DNA of 64,000 nt from Mesocentrotus franciscanus (GCA_037976565.1 CP137682.1:1428867-1492866); one strand, 5' to 3'. Numbered from the stretch's first letter, positions 21,801 to 31,699 are shown. Made by a program: numbers and translations. Notes: generated by a model from the letters alone, not told the origin.

Positions 21801-24106
21801 TCCCCAAACACGAAGTGAAGCTAGTCACATTCAAACATCATCCTTATTTGCATGACTCTATCAGTATGACTTAAGACTGTAATTATCAAAATGTTATAAC
21901 CCACCTGCTGACAGCTATCAAAGCGTGAGAGCAACATGAAACGATCAGCGCTTGGAAGGGAGATAGCTTGGCTGGCCACGCCATCATTTCTGCAGCAGAA
22001 GTAGATTAGTGTATTGCTGTTATAGCTCCCGTCTGGTAGAGTACCGCTGTGTGTGTTAGCATTAGAGCTATCTTCGTCATCCCAATGTATGGAGCCAGAC
22101 TGGAATCCTGTGGCAGATGAAAAAAAGATCCACAAAATATTATTGAGAGGGGAATTAAATGTACATTAAATACAAGAAAACGGCAAGAGGTTAAGCTACC
22201 CAATTTCCTGATTCACTACGAAAATTATATGTTTTAAAATGACCATAACTGTTATTGATTTTGTAAAGATATAGCATTCACAGTAAGCTTAGAGTCAGGC
22301 AATAATCTGTGAGTCGACATCTATCAACGTTTACTCTTGGACAAAAAGTATAAAGTACATCTATAGCTGCATTTACACTACAAGTAAAAACCGCCAGGAG
22401 CGTCACAACGTGACGGACATGTGCGCTTTATAAGAAGCCATCATTATTATTATTATTATTATTCCGGAGTTTTGTCATAAGTTGCTAGGCAACTACTCAT
22501 ACACACGACGAAATATCCGAATCGAAACATCCACCTGTAGAGAGCAGTTTTTTTAAACGTCGGCAGAAACTCCATTGTTTTTTGTATTGCAAATGATCGC
22601 GCTCAAAACACCGGTGAACGATTCCGGGTTTTGCTCTCCTCGCTGCCGTGCTCACCTATTCAGAGCAGCGAAAAGTGGCGCATGCGCACAAAAACAAAAA
22701 TGAGTAAGCAAACACCCACGGTTTTTTAATGAGTTTTTTCAGTAATTTAAATGGACTTTTCTCTCTCTTTCCTAAAAAAAATGAACAAATAAACAAAAAA
22801 ACAAAAACAAAACAAACAAGTCAAACGCTTATTCAAATTTAACATCACTCGCACAACAGTCATGATAAGCACATATCAAGTCGGGAAAGAAAAATGTACA
22901 ACGTGAAGCCCTTCAGTATCTCTGTGTTTTTAAGCCTTCAAAACATCAAATACAGTGTCTCTTTTATTTCACCTAAAAGGGGAAAAATTCAGAAGTTGGT
23001 CGCCATTTCTTTTCTAAGGCCAATGTCTGGATATTACGTTGAATAGGACCGCCATATCTTTCTCACATCTACTTCTCGCTTGCTTGTAGTAATTCCGAGT
23101 AACGTTCTTTTAAAAGATATTTACCTGCTGGGCATGTGCCCTTTTTATAGATGCAATAGCTTCCCGCTGGCCAGCCGACTCCGTCCCTGCCAGTTTGGGT
23201 TTTCATACAGAATTTATATTGCATGTCGGCCAGGCCCCAACTGCCATCTAGATCTAGAGGTTGGCTCCATAGGTTGATTGGGCTGCTGTCTTCGGTATCC
23301 TGGTATCTGGATCCTTCACTCCAGCCAGTAGGACATCCAGAGCGTGTCTTAGGGAGTCCGTACGTACCAACAGGCCACGACGAAGCAGCTGAGGATGGGG
23401 TAATAGAAACTTAAAAGTGTTCATGGATCATAATGGACCTAGTGAAATCATCATTGGGATGAAAAGTGGTAGGAAAAGAGCAAGAGCATTTCCGAAAAAG
23501 GGCAATACAAACTTATGGTCACTGCATCCATGGAATCTATTCAAACCCCTACAGGAAAAAACAACATCACCTGACTGGAATTTGATAACCTCACCCCGGA
23601 TTTAATTCAAATTTTAATTGTTTTATTAACGTCATGATACATCCCATTCGTAACACCATGTAAGTACAAGAGAGGACGTTAAAGACCGATAATAATACTA
23701 CGATCCCATCCGTCCATTAAGCACAACTATTGTGCACATTTGCACTATTGGAACATTCTTCTCGATAGGGCAGAGGTGTCAAAGTCGAGTGGTTTACACA
23801 TATGACTGGAGAATATCTCCAGTGGAGACATTAATATATATGCCACTCTCAACCCAGGTGTTAAATGGGTACCGGTACGAAGAAATTCTTTAAATACTGA
23901 GAGCCCCAAAATCGGTAGCCTAGCTACTGTAGGGTAATATTGAAGCGTCTTGAATACCTTGCTTGGTGGATATAAGTGCTTTAAACATATCCATTATTAT
24001 TATTGTTATTATTAAACGTGTTACCATTCTGGGCAGAGCATCGAAGCACACCGTGTATCATCAAAACGACCTTGAGAAGGGTGGGAACAGTCTTTCCAAC
24101 CGACAT
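18737..24106 (-). CDS. ApeC gene B: secreted protein with two tandem ApeC domains
   Basis: Complement of six exons: 24106-24025, 23388-23125, 22107-21905, 21544-21124, 19426-19224 and 18889-18737. All junctions are GT/AG and the phases (1, 1, 0, 1, 0) close exactly, giving 1326 bases, or 441 residues plus stop. Residues 1-25 form a signal peptide (MSVGKTVPTLLKVVLMIHG..CSA). Two ApeC domains follow, at about 28-231 and 232-441. Each has eight cysteines and the motifs DTEDS, WDDEDS and RWDTEDD. The product should be secreted; by family analogy it would bind bacterial peptidoglycan. Exon 4 fuses the last third of domain 1 to the first part of domain 2 without an intron. The neighbouring + exon at 24540 is divergently oriented 433 bp away. 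This is the most complete gene in the window. The exon model is mine and untested by transcripts. Confidence 0.88.
19224..19426 (-). CDS. Gene B exon 5: ApeC domain 2, repeat 2 to 3
   Basis: 203 bases, phase 1 to 0, acceptor tctgccatag. It encodes FQSGFISWDDEDSANAN, GGTLPDGSY, YFCCRNDG, NRFMLLSRSGSCQQ. It is the tandem duplicate of exon 3. Confidence 0.87.
19427..21123 (-). other. Gene B intron 4
   Basis: Parts match the duplicate intron at 22108-23124. It contains a diverged LINE 3' tail (about 20100-20530) of the family seen at 16475 and 53155. No coding segment was seen. Confidence 0.6.
21124..21544 (-). CDS. Gene B exon 4: fused end of domain 1 and start of domain 2
   Basis: 421 bases, phase 0 to 1. 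It begins VQGMTVTKEWFRWDTEDD, continues HPYEG and NFCFYVPS, and then without a break SSWPDGTYGIPKSMAGCP, RYHDTEDS, YKFCMKTQTG, SYCIY and TCPAG. In genes A and C, and at the end of gene B, the equivalent point is a stop codon, so this exon is the product of a domain duplication joined in frame. Confidence 0.88.
21905..22107 (-). CDS. Gene B exon 3: ApeC domain 1, repeat 2 to 3
   Basis: 203 bases, phase 1 to 0. It encodes FQSGSIHWDDEDSSNAN, SGTLPDGSY, YFCCRNDG, AISLPSADRFMLLSR and SCQQ. The same size and phase recur at 19426-19224. Confidence 0.88.
22392..22465 (+). mobile_element. SINE 3' fragment inserted in gene B intron 2
   Basis: GACGGACATGTGCGCTTTAT leads into an (ATT)n tail, matching the 3' end of the 5.6 kb SINE. 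The duplicate intron near 19698 lacks it, so the insertion came after the internal gene duplication. Confidence 0.65.
22619..22907. mobile_element. About 289-bp insertion in gene B intron 2, flanked by GTGAA
   Basis: The duplicate intron reads ACCGGTGAAGCCCTTCA without interruption near 19860. Here the same sequence is split after CCGGTGAA and resumes at GTGAAGCCCTTCA, giving a 5-bp GTGAA duplication. No terminal inverted repeats or open frame were recognised, so the element type is unknown. Confidence 0.6.
23125..23388 (-). CDS. Gene B exon 2: ApeC domain 1, repeat 1
   Basis: 264 bases, phase 1 to 1, after acceptor ccccatcctcag. It encodes SSWPVGTYGLPKTRSGCP, RYQDTEDSSPINLW, YKFCMKTQTG, GWPAGSYCIY and TCPAG. 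No single reported open frame covers it, because splicing defines its ends. Confidence 0.87.
23825..24016 (+). mobile_element. SINE remnant in gene B intron 1
   Basis: The body has TGCCACTCTCAACCCAGG and ends with ATTATTATTGTTATTATT, as in the 5.6 kb SINE. It lies 9 bases from the signal-peptide exon. Gene C matches gene B only up to the start of this remnant. Confidence 0.6.
24025..24106 (-). CDS. Gene B exon 1: signal peptide
   Basis: ATG at 24106 opens 27 codons plus one base, ending at a donor (AATG then gtaacacg). The peptide is basic-then-hydrophobic, with LLKVVLMIHGVL followed by a plausible cleavage after CSA. The leftover G plus CT at 23388 makes alanine, so the mature protein starts near QNAASSWP. 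The phase fit to exon 2 is the main support. Confidence 0.75.
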
Positions 24107-24539
24107 CTTGCTATTCTGGTAGGCGATTAGAAGATGTACCTAACAAAGACAAAGGAAGGAGCTGGTGTACTATGTGCAAAAATGGAAACAACGCATAAAT
24201 GTGAATAAGACTATACAAAAATACCCACAACAACATATTCTCAAAGTACCTAACAGGGAGTAGAGAAAGATCGAAATGGAATGAAATAGAGGTACAAGCA
24301 AGCGCATTAACTTAAAAGTATATTTGCGAATCAGCTAAAATTTTAATTTATTTTAAAATTTATTGACCAAAACTCTTGCCATTGAAATGTATTCTGGCTG
24401 AAATGAATAAACTTTCAAAGTCAGAGATTAGCTAACAAAACCATTCCTACATATTGAACAAATCGCGCTAAAATCATTTTACTGAGAAAAAAAAAGAATT
24501 TACAGCAAAGTGATGGGAAAAGCTGTATTATATTGATCA
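24107..24539. promoter_or_regulatory. Candidate shared promoter between gene B and the + strand exon
   Basis: These 433 bases separate the gene B start codon (minus) from an opposing start codon (plus). They would hold both 5' untranslated regions and promoters if both exons are real. I see no clear TATA box or initiator, so this rests on position only. Confidence 0.35.
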
Positions 24540-24640
24540 ATGGAACATTTTAAATACTCGTCTGCGAATTTAGATCTTTTGAAATACGAAGGAGGCGATA
24601 TCAGTTTAGAGCAATCTTACCGTGCAATCAGCAAGCTTGG
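24540..24640 (+). CDS. Candidate first coding exon of an unrecognised gene
   Basis: ATG at 24540 has an in-frame TGA 6 bases upstream, so it must be the start if the exon is real. The frame runs 33 codons plus two bases to a strong donor (CTTGG then gtgagtac). The peptide is MEHFKYSSANLDLLKY followed by EGGDISLEQSYRAISKL, hydrophilic and without a signal peptide, so the product would be cytosolic. I do not recognise the family. No following exon with a matching phase was found downstream, so it may be a gene with long introns or a chance open frame. Confidence 0.42.
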
Positions 24641-25031
24641 GTGAGTACACCAAAGAATGATGAGCAAAGGATGAGCACTGATGAAATATATATAAATTTT
24701 CGCACACGATTTTGGAATCATTACGGTTACGCCCATATCTCTTCCTATCGGACCTATCAAATCGGTGCAGGAAAATGTTACACCTTGAAGGAATTGTAGT
24801 AGGCAGGGCTAATATTCATGTCACGCTCATGTCTCATTAGCACGGACCAATCAAATGTTTAGAACCAAAAGCGTAGGCCATGTTTCATGAAAAATTGTTA
24901 TCATTAAGAGCAAACGATAATTGTTATAAGCTACTACTTCTTCGTTGGAGGTAATATAATCAACTCTAGTATACTTTACTTGCCTCTTATCGACGCCGTA
25001 GTTTTTTCTTTTAACTATCATCATTATTTTA

Positions 25032-25595
25032 AAGGGATAGTTGAGTTCTGTTGCAGAGGGCGCTTCACAAAATAATTTTTTTGTGAGATAAAGAAAAACT
25101 GAGTGTCAAATTTGATAGAACATACAATTTAAATCAAAAAATAGTCTTTGGTTGATCGAAATCGGCTCATAGACGGCTGAAATATCCATAAATATAACGA
25201 CTTCTAATATTTTTGGTGGGATACAAATATTCGATAATTTGAAACATGCAGCCGTTGAAAAAACGAAATAGCGCCTTATACGTTTTATTCCGGCCAATGC
25301 CGATGTTGGCTTTTTGTTGGCTTTTCGTGTTGGTTAGAATACGCACAGCAAGCCGGCCCGTGTATTGTTACTAGTATTAATTAATTAATTAATTAACGGT
25401 CACCGTATTTTTTTGAAAGTGGAGCTGAATTGGTATGATCGTATTGGCTAAATTTCACACATTTTGGGTCTAAAATTACCTTCATAGCAATTTTAGGTCC
25501 TAAAGAGCACTAGAAATGTCATAAATAAGAATAAAACCTATAACCATACACTTTGAACGCATTTGCGGTCTTAAACAAGAACTCAACTATCCCTT
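25032..25595. mobile_element. 564-bp TA-flanked inverted-repeat element
   Basis: The terminal repeat AAGGGATAGTTGAGTTCT is present at the left end and as its exact complement at the right end, with TA on both outer sides. The interior has no coding motif. It fits a mariner/Tc1-type MITE, distinct in sequence from the GGGACTTTT family. Confidence 0.8.
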
Positions 25596-26444
25596 TAATT
25601 GTGTGTGTGTAATAACCCGGTTACCATGGTTGATATATGTGGCAGGTAACTCTCATGACAAAACCTCGAAAGCCTCGATGGTATTAGTACAGGCACCTGG
25701 GAACAACATTTTGTGCCTCGTTACTCCAAAATTTCATGAGAATAAGCAGGCAAACTTCCTTTGTCTTTGCACGTTTTTTGTTTTGTTTTTGTTTTATTGG
25801 CTGTAAATGAAAACCTAAGAATAAAATGAAAGAAAGTAAACAAGCAAAAAAAAAAAAAAAAAAAAAAGAAGAAGAGGAAGAAAAGAGACACTAACCATAT
25901 GTAAGATGTTGGCTACTTATTCTTCAGGTTACCCATTTACCCGAAGAATAAGTAGCCGACATCTTGGACATTCCTTTTTTCAACAAACCGTATTTGAATA
26001 ATCAATTTACATAATCCCCATCTGGTTATTAAGTAAATCAATGAGATGTTCAACTAATCTTACAATAACTGAAATGTGGGGTGAAGGTTTTTATTCAAAG
26101 TCACAGATGCAAAAAATAACAGTTTGTAACATGGAAATTACAACATGTACCATAGCCCCATCCTGGCTCCCATGAACACACCACAGAGTCTACCAGGGAG
26201 AGTTACAATGCTACAATAAAAAATGCAATTCCTATTCACTCATGCATAAAAGTTTGGTTTAATAAACCATGAAATTCACTCAGCAAATCATGAATGTATT
26301 ATATCACCCTCAATTTTGTAAGCTCCAAAGGATTTACCTCTCACAAATTCGAAGACTAATTGCTGCGCAACCTAATGTTCATACCCTTTACTAAAGTGAG
26401 CAGTGCTCACCTAAGCATGAATTATTTTCGGACTTTTGGTGTCA
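25596..26444. other. No gene; poly-A run and hairpin
   Basis: A poly-A run of about 20 at 25845-25867 is followed by GA-rich sequence and then the hairpin described separately. The open frame at 25603-25806 has no motif. Confidence 0.45.
25903..25965. repeat. 63-nt hairpin with a 23-bp stem
   Basis: AAGATGTTGGCTACTTATTC followed by TTC pairs with its complement at 25943-25965 with one mismatch, around a 17-base loop. The arm length is within the range of a microRNA precursor, but an inverted-repeat transposon remnant is equally possible. Confidence 0.55.
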
Positions 26445-26859
26445 TATGAAAGTGGCTTATTCCGAATGGTCGGGTAGCGTCGCGGTGCATCGCGTTAACT
26501 TGAACGCGACCATTCGTCCAAAGCCCCCCCCCCCGGTTTTGCCGAAAGGGTGCGTTGAGAACGGAGTACCGCCTTAACGAACCCTTTCGGGATAAGCAGA
26601 GGGCTTTTCTCGAAAGGGTGCGTTGGCCTGTCTTCCATACCAGTCGTTTAGAATGGAATGGATCAGGCGTTTACAAGAATTAAATAAATATATAACGAGA
26701 AACACAATCAATTCTGATTTTGATTATTTCAATTTTGATTATTTCAATTCAAAACGACTTAAATTTCTATTCCTTAAATTCCATTCTGGAATGGACGCGT
26801 TCAAGTTAACGCGACGCACCGCAACGCTACCCGACCATTCGAAATAAGCCTATGAAAGT
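26445..26859. mobile_element. 397-bp inverted-repeat element with 9-bp target duplication
   Basis: The element body is 26454-26850. Terminal repeats of about 62 bp begin GGCTTATTCCGAATGGTCGG on the left; the right complement differs at about five positions. The 9-bp sequence TATGAAAGT is duplicated exactly at 26445-26453 and 26851-26859. A 9-bp duplication with long terminal repeats fits Mutator-like (MULE) non-autonomous elements. The interior is GC-richer at its left (CGAAAGGGTGCGTTG occurs twice) and AT-rich at its right. Confidence 0.85.
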
Positions 26860-28424
26860 TGGGTTTATGAGCTTTCCATACATATAAAACTTTTTACCCA
26901 GAATCATATATTTGTTTATTCAGCAGCCGTTTCAAAAGTGTATATTTTTTTTTTTTTTTTTTTGGGGGGACGCACGGTATAAGGATGAATTCAGGCCTTG
27001 TCCCTATATTTGGACAAATAAGATAACATCTCAAAACGTATATAGGTTACACCTCCTTGGTCAAGGCATATATATATATATATATATTATGTCGGCGCTT
27101 ACTTATTGGCCAAATGATGGGACCGAATGATGATGATGGTGATAATAACAATATTAACAATATATAAGAAAAATTATGATAATAATGACATTTAATAAAA
27201 TACTACTACTATTACTGATATTACTTACTTCTACAAATGCTGCTACTGCGGCTGCTACTACTTGATCTAACAATAATAATAGATAAATGTATTTAAATAG
27301 TGCATCAGCAAAATAGTCGAGTTTTGAGATGTCTTTTGAAAGCATTGAGAGATTACTGGTTATGAACAGTTTATTCTACAGTTTCGAGGTGGCAGTTACT
27401 TACTGCTATTTCTTCCTATGTCCATCCTTCTTTTATTTTTCCTCTACCTGTAGAACACATTTGGTGCATTTTGCATCCCTGCAACTTTATCAATTGATTT
27501 TAATTCTCAAGTTGTGAGTTTTTAAAATTGAGTTTATGAATGTTCGTGAGTGCATGTCCGTGTGCCAAAAAAAAGGAGGGGGTGGGGGAACTATGTGTTG
27601 GGCCGGGATATATTTATTTCATGAGTATCTTGATATGGATCCACAAGCTATGTTTGGTAACCCCTAGCATTCCTTTTCTAGATGGATTGACACACACGAG
27701 CTCGAAAACATACTTGTAAGGACCTGGAATCAGGGATATGGTTTTATCATCTGGAAACAGGGACATTTTAATTAATAAATTAAATGAATTCTAATTAAAT
27801 TGAATTGATTATTTCCATTTGGGTTTGTTTGCATTTAAAGTGGGGACATGGGTTCACACACATATTTGTGTTCTTTTTCAGGAAACTCTATTTAAACGAG
27901 TGGAAGCACTGGCGGCTCTGTTTTTTAAAACTGTAATAATAATCCTTGGATCAGATATAGACCTAAAACAAGCCTCATTATCTTCAGTATACAAGTGTCA
28001 TTACTGTAAAACTTTAGGAGTAGATTGTCAAAGTCTGAAACAAAATTTAGTAATACTTGAGTCGTGCCCGGCTTTCCAGCAATCATATTGTACATTGTTC
28101 TACTTAAGTAACTGTTGAAGTATACGATCGACCATAAGAATTTTCAGGCGAATAGCATCCCATGTTTCGAACCTTACAGCTTTCACAGAAATCACATCTG
28201 GACGGTCAAAGAAAAAGTTTGAGAACCCCTGCTATAGACCAATGTACAGATATTGTGATTGCAAACTATGTATGATAATGACAGATTTACTTGGGGCTAA
28301 CCTCGATTAGTATGTTGCTATTTTGTTAGCTCCAGTTACCAACATTTGTATGTTTATTGTATTGATTATAAATGAATATAAATGACAGTGATTTTGTTGG
28401 TAATAAATTAAATTCAATTCAATT
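26860..28424. other. No gene; simple repeats and transposon ends
   Basis: A T18 run at about 26946 and an (AT)n run at about 27069-27087 are present. An (AATTC)n LINE-like tail lies at about 28405-28424. A segment ending TTTGAGAACCCCTG at about 28217-28231 resembles a hAT-type terminal sequence, but no opposite end was found. The frame at 27819-28118 could be a degraded transposase and has no recognised motif. Confidence 0.35.
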
Positions 28425-28660
28425 GTTTAAAATCTGGCTATGAAACCGGGGATAAGGCACTTGTTCAGGTGTGTGAAAATGAAATGGGCAAGTTCACTAC
28501 CAAAGCGGGGTTATATGTGTTTAAAATCTGAATATGAAACCGGGGAATCAGGTGTTAAGTGTGTGTGAAAGTAAATTTGGTAGTTGAAAACAGTGATGTT
28601 GTGTAATGAAAGACGGAAATATGGGTTTAACGTCTGGCTATGAAACCGGGGATTAAACGG
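28425..28660. repeat. Three tandem units of about 94-106 bp
   Basis: The core GTTTAAAATCTGGCTATG followed by AAACCGGGGA recurs at 28425, 28519 and 28625 with diverged sequence between. It directly follows an (AATTC)n LINE-like tail. Confidence 0.75.
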
Positions 28661-30910
28661 AGATTATTTTTCACTATGAAAAAGAACTTTTCACGTGAGC
28701 AATTAAAATTGTACGCTTCCTGCAGTGCGCATGAGCGTCATACTTTAAAGGTAAGCAAAGTTGAATGATAATCGTACCTTAAAGTGTGCACCAATAATTT
28801 TATTTCCTTATCACTGAAGAAAATGGCAAGAGAAAGGGGCAAAATATCACTTACTCTACCTTATTTCATAAAAAAGTAATACTTTTTTCATTCAATCTTC
28901 GTTTCATTGCAAAACAATCTTAAATATGTAAATTTAAATCATCCATATCATCATGCAGTAGTTAGCTTTAGTAAAACAAAAATGACCCCAAACATCCACA
29001 GATCTTTTAAAACACGAAGACGTCCCACTTTTGTGCACTTTCGAATTATCACTGGCAAAGGGATGGATTTGTTTCATGGATACCTTTTGTTTGCCCACTT
29101 GAAAAGAATAATTCCACCTGTGCTCCATAGAATACACTGTCAGTGCATTAATGAATAGTGATGACATAAATTTCATGGGCACAAATTCAATATTTGTCTC
29201 GATGGGTTTTACAACTTTGGTACAAATGACCTTTATCTGCCCATGCGCAGATTTTATCGACGAATTTGCTTATTCACCTGCAATATCAACATCATGCCTT
29301 GATAAATTTTAACATGTCGAATGTGTCAGACAGCAACACCAACATGGCCAAATAATTTACATACAGTCTGCCCCGCAACAGATAAAAATAATTGATCCCA
29401 CGAATTGAGGCAAACAATCTCATTTGCATCTTCAAATGTTTTAATTTTTGTCACTTCCATCTACACACAAGCACGTTAGTTATTAGGGAGAGAGACATAT
29501 ATATATATATATCACATGGATGTTCAGATTGTCACAGTGCTATCAAGTAATAAAGGGCAAGATTAGATGATTTTTAAGTTTATTGACGTAAAATATGCAC
29601 TAACATTGAAAAGTTCATCAAAGTCTACCACATATAAGAAAGTTAAAGAATTTTAACTTTTTCTTAAAATTTTAGGAAACAGTGAAATGAATTGATCATG
29701 AAAAATGTGCAAATGAGTGAGTTGATGATGTTTATGCCTCACTTCCTGTTTATGTAGGCCTTAATGATATCTATATAGCGGTTAGAGACATCGCCGATGA
29801 TTCTGATGAAACTCTCACGAGATATCTGTATTATTTATATTCATTATTACTGTCAACTGTAGGTAACAGCTGGTACAGATAATTTTATTGTATGAAGAGC
29901 AAACAAATAACAATAAGAACGATCAAGCAAATTGGGAAACTGGAAACAGAGCAGATTTCGCAGAACAATGAACCATATGCCTCAATGGTAAATAGCTGTT
30001 CAAGGGCCGATGTAAGCTGATGGTGTAGGAGCTGCACAATGTTTAATGCCTAAAAATTGAACTGCAACCGAAAAACGATAAGGCAGAATAGATGACAGAA
30101 ACAGTTCAAATACTCCGAGTTCCGTTAAATTGTACTAAAGGCAGCCAAAAGTCACATGCAATTGTATATTACAAATTCTCCTTCAAGCTCAGTTTACTCA
30201 ACTGATCTCCATCATTAAAATTTTCAGTAGGAAACAAACAAATCTTCCATTTCCATGTTTAATATATCAATTAATTCCTACAATTAACCCTTTAACCCTA
30301 ACTCCACTGGGTTTTCTTGCAAAAGCTATACCGCCGCGTTTTGTGGCCGCACTGCTCCACGAAATTTTCCTTTCCACTCCAAAAAATCTGTTGAAACCAA
30401 GTTTAAGAAAATTGGATGCTTCATAATGGAATAATGCGATCTTTGGTGACAACATGTCAACCCCAACATTTAGATTCTCATGATTTTGTGCACAAAAATG
30501 ACAAACTGTGCATTTTAGTTTGTTTGTAAATCAATTATTTCTCATTAATTCTTCTTGAATATTAGTCAAGATGATTGAAACAAAAATGCATAAAATATGA
30601 AAAAACAAAATTATGATAAAGGTGTTGGTATCTCCCAACCCCAATTCGTAGTAAGCTCGAAATAATCCAGTACAAATTTAGGGTTAATCTTCATGATCAG
30701 GCGCGGATTCAGGCGGGGGTACAACCGGCTCATGCCCCCATTTTGGCAGCTAAAAAAGAAGAAAAAGAAAAGAGAAGGAAGAAAAAGAAAGAGAAAAGGG
30801 GCAAAATAATCATGCATATGGCACATTGACATTTTCTTTAAACCATGTCATTCATGAGATATGAAGCGAACAAAATCCAACAGAAACAGAAACAAAGGGA
30901 AAAATATAGA
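28661..30910. other. No gene seen
   Basis: The opposing short frames at 28907-29158 (+) and 28934-29182 (-) lack motifs and splice context. A short (AT)n run lies near 29500. A GC-rich segment at about 30698-30740 (GGCGCGGATTCAGGCGGGGG) is inversely repeated near 34490-34520. Confidence 0.4.
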
Positions 30911-30966
30911 TCCTGACGAAATCAATAGGTGCTCTGCTACGCTACGTGGCGGATCACCTAATTACA
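30911..30966 (+). repeat. Left arm of a 55-bp inverted-repeat pair
   Basis: GACGAAATCAATAGGTGCTC, continuing to GCGGATCACCTAA, is matched in reverse complement at 34951-35008 with only a few differences. The 4 kb between the arms holds two LINE fragments. Confidence 0.7.
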
Positions 30967-31640
30967 AATGTTAAACGACTGGTTCAGATGTAATAAGCTA
31001 TTATTGAATTTTAAGAAAACAAAGTATGTATTATTCCATTCTAAAAGGAAAAAATCCATCAAACACTGACCCGATAATAATTGAAAATACTGTTAATGAG
31101 AGAACTGAGTCAGAAATTTTCTTAGGCATTCTTATTCATGAGTCACTTGACTGGAAGTATCACATTGCTAATAAATCTTTTAAGCTTTCAAGAAGTATAG
31201 GTGTTTTATCCAAACTCAGATATCTATCACCAATCTTTATCGATAAACTATATATTTTACAAAAACGTGCAATACGACTAATAAAAAAGAGTGACTTCCG
31301 TAATTTTACCACTATTCGTTAAACTAAAAAAATTCCCAGAGTTTGAACTATTAAAACTTAATAAATCAGTTTTCATGTTTAAGTATCACAAAGGGATTCT
31401 CCCAGTATCTTTCGATAATATGTTTCGAACTAATTCTTCATTCCATACGTATCACACTCGTACACGGGATTAATCTTTGTAGTCCCATTACCCGTTCAAC
31501 TATAAGAACCCATTCTTTCCGTTTTACATGAGTACATGAATGGAATTTAATTTGCAATAACCTTAAATCCAGCTCCACATTTTCTCGTTTAAGAACTCTA
31601 TTCAAACTTTTCAATCATGTAATGAGATCACTAATATTAA
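30967..31640 (+). mobile_element. 5'-truncated LINE RT C-terminal relic
   Basis: Pieces match the 44-46 kb RT protein in order: LNDWFRCNKLLLNFKKTKYV, then FLGILIHESLDWKYHI, SRSIGVLSKLRYLSP, LQKRAIRLIKKSDF, FMFKYHKGILP and FHTYHTRTRD. A gap removes the segment between the LSP and ILQKRA motifs, and frame changes follow. It starts exactly at the inner edge of the inverted-repeat arm. Confidence 0.78.
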
Positions 31641-31699
31641 AAAGCAGCTGTTAAGGGGAAACACATATATAAAAGACAAAAAAATTATGTTTATGGTGG

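Noticed and set aside
28425..28660. CRISPR-like pattern of conserved cores and variable spacers
   Set aside because: Only three units, irregular spacing and clearly animal DNA; CRISPR arrays are prokaryotic.
28907..29182. Overlapping 83- and 82-codon frames on opposite strands
   Set aside because: No motif, no convincing splice sites, and mutually antisense. Neither has support beyond openness.
29750..29895. Possible exon reading LNDIYIAVRDIADDSDETL
   Set aside because: The acceptor (tttatgtag) is mediocre, no clean donor follows, and the phase does not match the 24540 exon. Kept only as a note.
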